Shown here piece after piece: positions 12,941 through 21,300 of a stretch of DNA of 35,628 nucleotides. The DNA is from a virus. Numbering within the stretch: the first letter of the stretch is position 1; each line of letters opens with the position of its first letter. The stretch lies in the IMG/VR virus record IMGVR_UViG_3300025879_000051, positions 1 through 35,628 of that record; one strand, written 5' to 3'. A program made the translations under genes and the position numbers. A model generated the notes under the pieces. It was not told the origin of the DNA, did no database searches, and was given only the letters and a program-made list of their open reading frames with translations.

Positions 12941-13557
12941 TACCCAAGACTTATGTTGATTATTATGGCGACTCCGTACGTTGGTTCGTAGGTCATGTTG
13001 TCGACGTTAAAAATGATCCACTGAAGCTCGGTCGCGTTAAAGTTCGTGCGCTCGGTGTGTACGATAATATAGATGATGAGTACTTACCGTGGGCTCAGAT
13101 AACTGTTCCTGTGACAACTGGTATTCATAAGGGAGTAGGACAGAATTTAGGAATCTTAGTTGACACCCAAGTATTCGGCATATTCCTAGACGGACAAAAC
13201 TCGCAGCTACCGTTGGTGCTTGGATGCATTCCTAAAAAGGAAGACACTAATTCGAAAGCAGTAGATAACTATCCACTGAACAAAGTGTACGAAACACAAT
13301 CCGGCCACTATAAAGAATACGATGATACAGAGGGCAGTGAGCGCATCCGTGAACAACATCGCTCAGGTACTTTCTATCAATTGCAGGCTGATGGCTCGCG
13401 AGTTACAGTAATAGAAAAAGATGATGTCCTCATAGTTAGAGGAGACGTTTCTATTCTAGTACAAGGTAATGCGGCTATTAATTGTCTTAAAGATGTTACA
13501 GTCACCGCTAAGAATGTTGATATCAACGCTAGCGAAAACATAAAATTAAACTCATAG
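12937..13557 (+). CDS. gp5: Baseplate central spike protein gp5, without lysozyme domain
   Basis: A 206-aa gp5/VgrG-type spike. Residues about 14-100 form the OB fold (RWFVGHVVDVKNDPLKLGRV, DEYLPWAQITVPVTTG, GIFLDGQNSQLPLVLGCIP). Next comes the typical TQSGHYKEYDDTEGSERIRE and HRSGTFYQL linker, then a triple-stranded beta-helix needle of short alternating strands (GDVSILVQGNAAINCLKDVT). T4 gp5 (575 aa) carries a lysozyme domain between these parts; here it is absent, so wall digestion must come from another protein. The start overlaps gp27 by 4 nt. Confidence 0.85.
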   Translation: MIPKTYVDYYGDSVRWFVGHVVDVKNDPLKLGRVKVRALGVYDNIDDEYLPWAQITVPVTTGIHKGVGQNLGILVDTQVFGIFLDGQNSQLPLVLGCIPKKEDTNSKAVDNYPLNKVYETQSGHYKEYDDTEGSERIREQHRSGTFYQLQADGSRVTVIEKDDVLIVRGDVSILVQGNAAINCLKDVTVTAKNVDINASENIKLNS

Positions 13558-13565
13558 GATAAATT

Positions 13566-13757
13566 ATGGCTCAATTAAGTTTTGACATTATGGCAGTAGA
13601 AGCTGATGTAGTAAAGGATCAGAATCCTAACGCTACCGGTGCTATCTACGGTGGCGCTAAAGGTATCTGGACTGGTACTCAGGCAGAGTATGACGCTTAT
13701 GATGAGCACGACGATCAGATATTGTATTTCATTGTCAGTGAGTCCGAGCAACCCTAG
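13566..13757 (+). CDS. Small tail/virion-associated protein, 63 aa
   Basis: A 63-aa protein whose second half reads KGIWTGTQAEYDAYDEHDDQ then ILYFIVSE. The pattern W-x-GTQAEYDA-x...LYFI occurs in many small phage tail or capsid-associated proteins and domains, though I cannot assign a specific role. It lies 8 nt after gp5 and its TAG overlaps the GTG start of the next gene by one base (TAGTG), so the two are coupled. A position between spike and wedge genes suggests a baseplate accessory protein. Confidence 0.7.
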   Translation: MAQLSFDIMAVEADVVKDQNPNATGAIYGGAKGIWTGTQAEYDAYDEHDDQILYFIVSESEQP

Positions 13758-15136
13758 TGGCGGCAATCAATAAAATCTATCTCGGCAATCGACCTGTCGA
13801 AAGTCTCTATATGGGAAACAAGCCTGTTAGAATGTTGACAGGTAGCACCGGAATAGATCAAAGCGAGATAATATTAAAAAACCTCCCTACTATCGCTAAT
13901 CCGGTAGACTCCATCGTACCTAAAATTCCTCAAAATAATTTTAAATCAACTAGTCCAGACGGTCTTGCTGCTCTTGCTGCACTAGGGTTTGATACTTCGA
14001 TCCTGACAATAGAAATAGAAGTACCATGCGATCGCCTACCTACCAAGGCTGATATTACCAACGTATTCAATCAGATCGCACAGATCCCCGCAAAACTTAA
14101 ACAGCAGCTGATCGAGCGAGCTGAAGAGTTAGCGGAAGATGTCGTCGAGCAAGTAAATGCTTTGATAAAAGACATCGAAGACTTGATGGATATGTTTGCC
14201 GAAGTATTGTCGCCATACTGGGAAAAGGGTAAGATCCGCAATTGGCAGAAGGAAGCTAAGGATTGTTGGGATGAGTTGATACAAGACTTCCATATCTTTA
14301 TTCCTGTTAAAATGCTTGAAATGATTAGCAAGCTAATCCCAATCGACTTCAATATTGTTGTCCTTGGCATTGAAATAAACGTTCTTAAAATATTCACTGA
14401 AGAAGAACAGCAGCGAATTAAAACCCAGATTATAGAAAAGATCCCTGAGTTACCCGAACCATTTACAGATCTATTTAATGGCAGGTGGCAAACTAAATGT
14501 GATGAGTGGAGAGCCAAATACACTTGGCAGTATATCAAGAACGAGATCATGGAGTGGTGTACTAATGCTTTGTGGAAGGCATTTGAGAAACTGATCGATA
14601 AGTTCAAGGAGATATGGGAAGCGTTAGGGCTGCCCGACCTACCTGCGTTACTAGATTTCGATCTGGAAGAATTTATCCAGATGCAGATAGAAAGACTGGA
14701 ACAGGAGGCGCGAGACTTCATTCAAGACCTTGAGAATCAACTCAATGAGCTCGTGGAGCAGGTCGAAGGAGAGATCGAAGATTTTGAAGCTAAAGTAAAA
14801 CAGCTGGAGGAAGATATAAAGAACTTCAGTATAACTGGCTACATCATTGGTGAGCTCGAACAGGTAGAGATCTTCGGCAAGAAACTTATTGATATAATAG
14901 GTGGTCCGATTGACGAAAATGTCTTAAACGGCGAGGAACGAATTGCTGATCTAATGAGACAGGCTAAAGAGTGGTTTGCTCAGTGGCAGAAAGAGTTGAT
15001 CAATGCGTGGATTAGAAAGATCAAGAAGTTTTTAGAGAAGATTGGTTTGGACAAACTGCTGGCGTTATTAGATCTCGATTTTTGCGAGGTATTAAAACTG
15101 CTAGGGATACCAACCACCTTCACTTTATCAGTATAA
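13757..15136 (+). CDS. Trp-rich helical structural protein, 459 aa, unassigned
   Basis: A 459-aa protein starting with GTG, which overlaps the previous stop. Residues 5-25 hold two short repeats, KIYLGNRPVESL and YMGNKPVRML, a beta-motif seen in phage tail proteins. After a proline-rich linker the rest is mostly alpha-helical, with many Trp residues in helices (PYWEKGKIRNWQKEAKDCW, DEWRAKYTWQYIKNEIMEW, KEWFAQWQKELINAWIRKI) and a coiled coil about 325-370 (LEQEARDFIQDLENQ onwards). I do not recognise it. Its place between gp5 and gp25 suggests a baseplate or spike-associated role. T4 has no clear counterpart here. Confidence 0.75.
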   Translation: MAAINKIYLGNRPVESLYMGNKPVRMLTGSTGIDQSEIILKNLPTIANPVDSIVPKIPQNNFKSTSPDGLAALAALGFDTSILTIEIEVPCDRLPTKADITNVFNQIAQIPAKLKQQLIERAEELAEDVVEQVNALIKDIEDLMDMFAEVLSPYWEKGKIRNWQKEAKDCWDELIQDFHIFIPVKMLEMISKLIPIDFNIVVLGIEINVLKIFTEEEQQRIKTQIIEKIPELPEPFTDLFNGRWQTKCDEWRAKYTWQYIKNEIMEWCTNALWKAFEKLIDKFKEIWEALGLPDLPALLDFDLEEFIQMQIERLEQEARDFIQDLENQLNELVEQVEGEIEDFEAKVKQLEEDIKNFSITGYIIGELEQVEIFGKKLIDIIGGPIDENVLNGEERIADLMRQAKEWFAQWQKELINAWIRKIKKFLEKIGLDKLLALLDLDFCEVLKLLGIPTTFTLSV

Positions 15137-15139
15137 ATA
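15132..15139 (+). promoter_or_regulatory. T4-type late promoter upstream of gene 25
   Basis: Exact TATAAATA overlapping the stop of the 13757-15136 gene. The expected start near 15145 gives a leader of about 19 nt before the ATG at 15164. Confidence 0.75.
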
Positions 15140-15163
15140 AAGAAAAAAGAGTTTAACACGATT

Positions 15164-15604
15164 ATGGCAAAAGCATTTTCTATAGAAGATGGTAACTTGT
15201 TGAACAAGCCAATCACCGCCAGTAAGTCAAGAACTTACAAGGACGTTGATTGCTCGTTCGAAAAGAGACCTTCAGGTGACGTTTACAAGAAGACGGACGC
15301 AGCTGCGGTTAAGCAGGCTGTGCGTAACCTGTTGCTCACTAATAGAGGTGAAAAGCCGTTTCAGCCATACTTTGGTTCTCGATTACAGCGACTGATCTTC
15401 TCTCTGGATACGGAGACCGATGAAAGTGATGTGGAGCAAGTGGTACGTGAAGCGATCGGTAACTATGAGCCAAGAGCAAGAGTGTTAGACGTTACAGCTA
15501 AATTTTCACCAGATTATAATTCTGCCAATGTTACTGTCAATTTCAGGGTTGTTAATACACTCGAAGACGTTTCAGTGACAGTAACTATTGCGAGGATACG
15601 ATAA
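15164..15604 (+). CDS. gp25: Baseplate wedge subunit gp25
   Basis: A 146-aa homologue of T4 gp25 (132 aa), the small wedge protein that starts sheath polymerisation and is also found in type VI secretion systems. Conserved elements are DAAAVKQAVRNLLLTNRGEK then PFQPYFGSRLQRLIFSL (about 45-80), VVREAIGNYEPRARVLDV with the invariant EPR (about 93-108), and the final strands ANVTVNFRVVNT. The ATG directly abuts the next gene: TAA at 15602-15604, then ATG of gp6. A late promoter lies 25 nt upstream. Confidence 0.93.
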   Translation: MAKAFSIEDGNLLNKPITASKSRTYKDVDCSFEKRPSGDVYKKTDAAAVKQAVRNLLLTNRGEKPFQPYFGSRLQRLIFSLDTETDESDVEQVVREAIGNYEPRARVLDVTAKFSPDYNSANVTVNFRVVNTLEDVSVTVTIARIR

Positions 15605-17374
15605 ATGTCAATTTCAACATCTGATTTAGATTTTGATAAGATCAAAAATAAACTAAAGACTTACTTTAAACAAAGTGATGAGTTCGCTGACTACAACTTC
15701 GAGGCTAGTGGTCTATCCAACATTCTTGATGTACTCGCATACAACACTCATATTAATGGCTTGACTGCCAATATGGCAATCAACGAATCGTTTCTGTCGA
15801 CTGCCCAGTTACGATCTTCTGTACTACAACATGCTGAAGCGCTTGGATATTATCCAAAGTCGTCTACCGCTCCAACTGCATACTTGAATGTAACTGTTGA
15901 AGCTCCGAGTGGACCGAGCAGAGTCGTAATGCCAGAATACACACAATTCAGAGCAGACGTTGATGAAATATCGTACATATTCCGAACAGTCAATAACGTA
16001 TCAGCTCCAAAGGTTGATGGTACGTATACGTTCGACGTTGAGGTTAAGCAGGGTGAGCCAAAAGCAAGAACCTTCGTAGTAGGCGCAGATGACGATGATC
16101 AAGTATTTGTTATTCCAGACGAGAACTTAGACAGCTCAACGGTAGTGGTCAAAGTGTTTGACAATTTCAATACCGTAAACTACACTCCTTACGTTAATAT
16201 CGACAAAGCATTAACAGTCAACGAAACCTCAACTGTATACATGTTACGCGAAGTTGCTAATGGTCATTATGAGCTATTCTTTGGTGATGGTAATGTGTTA
16301 GGTAGAGCTCCAGTAGCAGGAAATAAAATCCGAGTTGAGTATTTGTCGACTAAAGGAGCTGCGGCTAATACTGCCTCAATCTTCCTAGGAAGCCTATTAT
16401 CGATCAATGGGGTCGAATATCCTATTATAGTTAACTCGGTAATAGAGGCAGCTGGAGGGTCTAGTAAGGAGTCTACCACATCGATCAAGCGGAATGCTCC
16501 TGCGCTTCATGCTACACAAAAAAGATTAGTTACTGCGCAGGATTATGAAACTCTGATTAAGTCAACGTTCTCACAATACTTAGATGATGTTGTTGCTTGG
16601 GGTGGACAGGATAACGATCCGCCAAAATACGGATCGGTATACGTATCGTTAAAGTTCAAGCAAGGGTTGAGTGATTTAGCTCAGCAGGAAGTCAAGCAGA
16701 TTATTAATGACCAGCTAACATCCAATATATCGATCATGTCTATTGATACCGAGTTTGTTGATCCTAACGAATCTTTCCTTGAGCTGGACGTCCACTTTAA
16801 CATAGATCCTTCCAAGACAAGTACAACAGCACAATCCCTAGAGGTTAATGTTAGTCAATTGGTCCAAGATTACTTCGTGGATAACTTAAATACATTCAAC
16901 ACTACATTTAGACGCTCTAGATTGCTATCACGCATCGACGATTTTTCCCAAGCCATCCTTAACTCTAGAGTTGATGTTAAGATACAGCAACGTCTTGAAG
17001 ATATGATTGTTGGTATAGAGCGAGATTATGTATTAAATTATCCAGTAATGCTGGCTTCACCAGACAAAGATAATCATATTATCACTACGTCTACCTTTAG
17101 AAGTAATGACCAGCTAGTGTTAATTAAAAACGAACTTGGCTCTAATAGATTGCAACTATTTAATACATCCAATACCCCGATCTTGAACAACATAGGGTAT
17201 TATGATGGGGCGACAGGAACTGTTTACATTAATGCTCTTAATATACAAGAGAGCACCCTGCTGAAGGTTAGCGCTATCCCAGCTAACCCAAGCACTATTT
17301 CGCCACCAAGAAATTTCATTGTATCGTTAGACTCTAATACTCTCAACGTTAATGGTAAGAGAGAGGACGTATAA
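15605..17374 (+). CDS. gp6: Baseplate wedge subunit gp6 (J-like)
   Basis: A 589-aa homologue of T4 gp6 (660 aa), the wedge protein that forms the iris around the hub. The N-terminus has DYNFEASGLSNILDVLAYNT, HINGLTANMAINESFLSTAQ and LRSSVLQHAEALGYYPKS, followed by beta-domains (GDGNVLGRAPVAGNKIRVEY), then ALHATQKRLVTAQDYETLIK and VYVSLKFKQGLSDLAQQEV, all typical of gp6/P2 gpJ. It directly follows gp25 and its stop overlaps the next ATG by one base, giving the 25-6-7 order of wedge genes. Confidence 0.92.
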   Translation: MSISTSDLDFDKIKNKLKTYFKQSDEFADYNFEASGLSNILDVLAYNTHINGLTANMAINESFLSTAQLRSSVLQHAEALGYYPKSSTAPTAYLNVTVEAPSGPSRVVMPEYTQFRADVDEISYIFRTVNNVSAPKVDGTYTFDVEVKQGEPKARTFVVGADDDDQVFVIPDENLDSSTVVVKVFDNFNTVNYTPYVNIDKALTVNETSTVYMLREVANGHYELFFGDGNVLGRAPVAGNKIRVEYLSTKGAAANTASIFLGSLLSINGVEYPIIVNSVIEAAGGSSKESTTSIKRNAPALHATQKRLVTAQDYETLIKSTFSQYLDDVVAWGGQDNDPPKYGSVYVSLKFKQGLSDLAQQEVKQIINDQLTSNISIMSIDTEFVDPNESFLELDVHFNIDPSKTSTTAQSLEVNVSQLVQDYFVDNLNTFNTTFRRSRLLSRIDDFSQAILNSRVDVKIQQRLEDMIVGIERDYVLNYPVMLASPDKDNHIITTSTFRSNDQLVLIKNELGSNRLQLFNTSNTPILNNIGYYDGATGTVYINALNIQESTLLKVSAIPANPSTISPPRNFIVSLDSNTLNVNGKREDV

Positions 17375-18294
17375 TGGCTGTGTTTAGAAATAATACAAGG
17401 CGACTTTCGACCAAGTTTCATCGCAGTATTGTTTCTCATATATTGCCTGAATTTTATGCTCAAGAGTACCCATCGTTAATTTCGTTCCTAGAAACTTACT
17501 ACGAGTACACTGGTGAGGAATCTGTATCATTCGATGAGACCATTCGTAGTCTATTCGACATTCGAGACATATCATCTACCTCTGTCGAATATCTAGATTA
17601 TCTTCTATATGAGATCGGCAACGGTTTAGACCATACTCAATTTGGCGCTAACCCTAGACTAATGACTAAATTGGTATGTGCATTATACCGAGCCAAAGGA
17701 ACCCAGATATCAGCTGAGCAGTTCTTCAAGTCGTTCTACAAAGAAAATGTTGAGATCCAATATCCGAAGAGAAATATATTTGTACTCAATAGTACCAGTC
17801 AGATCGGACCACAGCATTTAGACTTTATACAAGACGATAAAAAATATCAGATATTCTCCATTCTTATTAAGACTGGATTATCGTTAGCTGATTACGAAGC
17901 TCTATACAAGAAGTTTATACATCCAGCTGGTTGGCATCTGTCAGCTGAGGTTGTAACGCAGTCGGATGCTGATATGCAAGTTAGCGCAGGGGCTCCTAGT
18001 GATCCACTAGAAATACCTAACTATCCTATTGTTATAGGTAATGCTGTTGAGATCGATGTAGATCCAGAATATGCCTTACTTACCATGAGAGAAACTGATG
18101 TTGCAGATGCTGATATTATCATTAGCTCGGTTCCATTAATGTCAGATTATCAAGATGAATCCTTCGAGACTCTACAAGTCCTTGGATTTAATACATTAGC
18201 TGATTTGGTTGATTTGAATACCCCAGCCACACTAGATGCATTCTTAGATGCGTCGAGCGACTTAACTACCTTAGACGAAGATACCCATAATTAA
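17374..18294 (+). CDS. gp7-like: Baseplate wedge protein, gp7 / P2 gpI-like
   Basis: A 306-aa protein with the gpI-type start HILPEFYAQEYPSLISFLET then YYEYTG (about 22-48), a helical SLFDIRDISSTSVEYLDYLL segment, and RAKGTQISAEQFFKSFYKE followed by HPAGWHLSAEVV. T4 gp7 (1032 aa) contains a similar gpI-like core but is far longer; here the protein is close to the minimal form. The C-terminal 90 residues are acidic, with PLMSDYQDESFETLQVLGF. Its place after gp6 and before the large fibre and gp8 fits a wedge subunit that links to tail fibres. Confidence 0.75.
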   Translation: MAVFRNNTRRLSTKFHRSIVSHILPEFYAQEYPSLISFLETYYEYTGEESVSFDETIRSLFDIRDISSTSVEYLDYLLYEIGNGLDHTQFGANPRLMTKLVCALYRAKGTQISAEQFFKSFYKENVEIQYPKRNIFVLNSTSQIGPQHLDFIQDDKKYQIFSILIKTGLSLADYEALYKKFIHPAGWHLSAEVVTQSDADMQVSAGAPSDPLEIPNYPIVIGNAVEIDVDPEYALLTMRETDVADADIIISSVPLMSDYQDESFETLQVLGFNTLADLVDLNTPATLDAFLDASSDLTTLDEDTHN

Positions 18295-18305
18295 AGAGAA
18301 TTAAA

Positions 18306-21300
18306 ATGGCCAGACTTATTCTTAACGCAGGGCAAGGTTCTAATGACGGAAGCGGTGATACGCTACGTGAAGCTACCCTCAAGATCAACCAAAACTTTTC
18401 CGAACTGTACGGGTTAGTATCACTGGGTGATGGCATCACGCCTGAAGCACTGTCTACTTTAATACTTGATACAGTTAATCAACAAATATCCCAACCAGGA
18501 GCAATCGATATTGCTGGTGATCCTAGTGTCACTCAATTGGGTAATCGGATAACTCAGCATGACTCTATATTGGTGCAACTGCAACAAGATGTTGTAGGTA
18601 CTGATAGCGACCTTGCAATGATTGATAGCGATATTGCGGTCAACGCTTTTCAGGTAGCTCAATTAGCCGCTACTCTAGAGTTAAACGAACAACAACTTTC
18701 TGATATAGCTGCTACCGTCACCACGTTACAGAATGCTGAGACGGGTGTTAGTGATTCTGATGTCCAAGCTGCTGTTGCTGTTGCTGTTGTAGAGCTCAAT
18801 GCTAGACTGGCAGCTGATAGCGATCTGCTTCAAGCGCTTACTAATAATTTCAACACTCTGTCTTCTCAGGTAGTAGCCACCGACTCATCAGTAAGCACAC
18901 TATCCCAAGATATCGTGGCACTTGGTGCAGCATTAGATCTAATCGATTCTGATTTCATAGTATCCGCTACCAATAGTGCAATCGCTGCTCTCACCTCGCG
19001 TATCAACCAAGACAGCGACTCACTAGTTACTTTAGCTTCTCAGGTTACTCAGCTATCATCAGATCTCAACTCGCTTGATATCGACAGCGATGTTCTACAA
19101 GCCACCGCAGATTTATTCAATAGCGTCAACACGCGTATAGATCTCGACAGCGATTCGCTAGTAGCCCTATCCCAACAAGTTACCTTATTACAAACTCAAG
19201 TCAGTAATGACATTGTTGCTGCTACTTCTAATGTAGAAAGTACGTTAACTAGCCAAATAACGGCTACGGATAGCGACGTCCAAGTATTAGCACAAGATAT
19301 ACTTAATCTAGAAGCTACTTTATCGGGCGATATTACATCATCAGTAGCTACTGCCCAACAAGCACTTACCACTCGGATCGATGATGATAGCGCTGCGTTA
19401 CAATCATTGTCGCAACAAGTAACTCAGTTAACAACCGACTTTGAAAGCCTAGACATCTCTGGCCAGGCACAACAAGCCAATGCGTCAGCGATTAACAACT
19501 TACAAACTCAGATCACATCTAATGATGGTGACCTGACGGCCTTATCACAAGATGTTACTGCACTGTCTGCTTCTCTAACGGATCAAGCGACAAACCTCAC
19601 AGCTACCAGTGATGCATTAGGATCATTGACCGCACGAGTTGATCTTGATAGCGACAGACTAGTTTCTGAATCGTCACGATTAACTCAACTAGAAACAGTT
19701 GTCAACGCCATTGATTCAGACTTCCTATTATCAGGAACAGCAGCTGCTCGTGATGAGCTGCGCACTCTAATAGAACAGGGTGACAGTGCAATTGCTATAT
19801 TAGCACAAGACATCACCACATTAGAAGCTGCTCTAGCAAATGCTGGTCTGGATTCGAGCTATGTTTCTGATTTAATTGCTACCGCCGAGCAAGCGCTCAC
19901 TACACGAATAGATGCTACCGATTCAAGTGTAGCTTCTCTAGCTTCTGATATCACAACCCTCGAAGCTAACTTGCAGGGCATTGACTTATCAGGTATTGGT
20001 GCAAACGCTACCGCGATCGATGCTTTAGAGACAGCTGTAATCCAAACGGATAGCGAGCTGACTACGTTGGCTCAAGATGTTACACAACTTGCCGTTGACT
20101 TGAATGACTTAGATGGTCGAGCAGCGTCCGCAACATCTGTTAGCTCACTAACGACTCGAGTAACTTCAACTGAAGCGAGTATCATATCTAACGCTGCTGA
20201 TATTACATCACTTCAAACTCAAGTGAATAATATAGATGTGGCGGGTGAGGCTGTTACAGCTACAGCTGGTGCAATAAACAATTTACAAACCCAGATCACG
20301 GCTACGGATAGTGATGTATCGATCATAGCTTCCGAGGTCACTCAGCTATCGGCCGATCTTCAAGGAATAGACTTATCAGGTATTACAGCAAACGCTGATG
20401 CCATTTCGTCACTGACTACACGAGTCGACGCTGATAGCGATGCTCTTAGCACAGTCGCTTCGGAAGTCACTCAACTGTCAGCTGATCTCGGTGCCTTAGA
20501 TTTATCCGGTATTGCTGCTAATGCTTCTGCTATAGACTCTTTAACAACACGCGTCGATCTAGACAGTGATTCATTATCGACAGTAGCGAGTAGAGTTACA
20601 TCATTAGAAGTGACGTTAGGAGAAGGGATTGATTCTGACGCTATATTACAAGCAGTTGGTGGAGCGTTAGCTGAGCTAGAAACTCGGGTCGATCAGGATA
20701 GTGCCTCTTTAGTTGTATTGTCCCAAGACGTCACTGCTCTAACAGCATCTCTAACAGATACTCAAAATGATGTTACGGCCAACACTTCTGCTCAAAACGT
20801 TTTAAGTAATCGCATAACCGCCACCGACAGCGATTTGATTGTAGTTGCTTCAGATGTTACTCGTTTGGAAGCTGATTTAGGGTCTATTGATCTTAGTGGG
20901 ATTGCGTCAAATGCTACCGCTATTCAAGGACTTTCTACTACAGTACAGAATAACATAAACTCTATTCATACAGTATCTCAATCGGTTACTGCTTTGGAAG
21001 CTGAGTTTGACGCACTGGACGTTTCTGGTATTCAAGCGAACGCTACAACTCTAGCTGAACTAACATCTAGAGTAGATCAAGACAGTGACTCTCTTGTAGC
21101 ATTATCCACTGATGTTGTTACATTGTCAACAGAATTACAACAACTTGATAGTAATACTGGGGCGTCGTTGTTTGCTTTGTCTGATGCCATCTCTACATTA
21201 GAAACCAGCGTAACATCTAACGATAGTGGCATTACAGCTCTTTCACAAGAGGTTACTACACTGTCTGCTGGTTTGGATGCTATCGATTTATCAGGCATCA

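Noticed and set aside
14071-14721. 216-codon minus-strand ORF, Ser-rich
   Set aside because: Antisense shadow of the Trp-rich helical protein; no ribosome-binding site or promoter.
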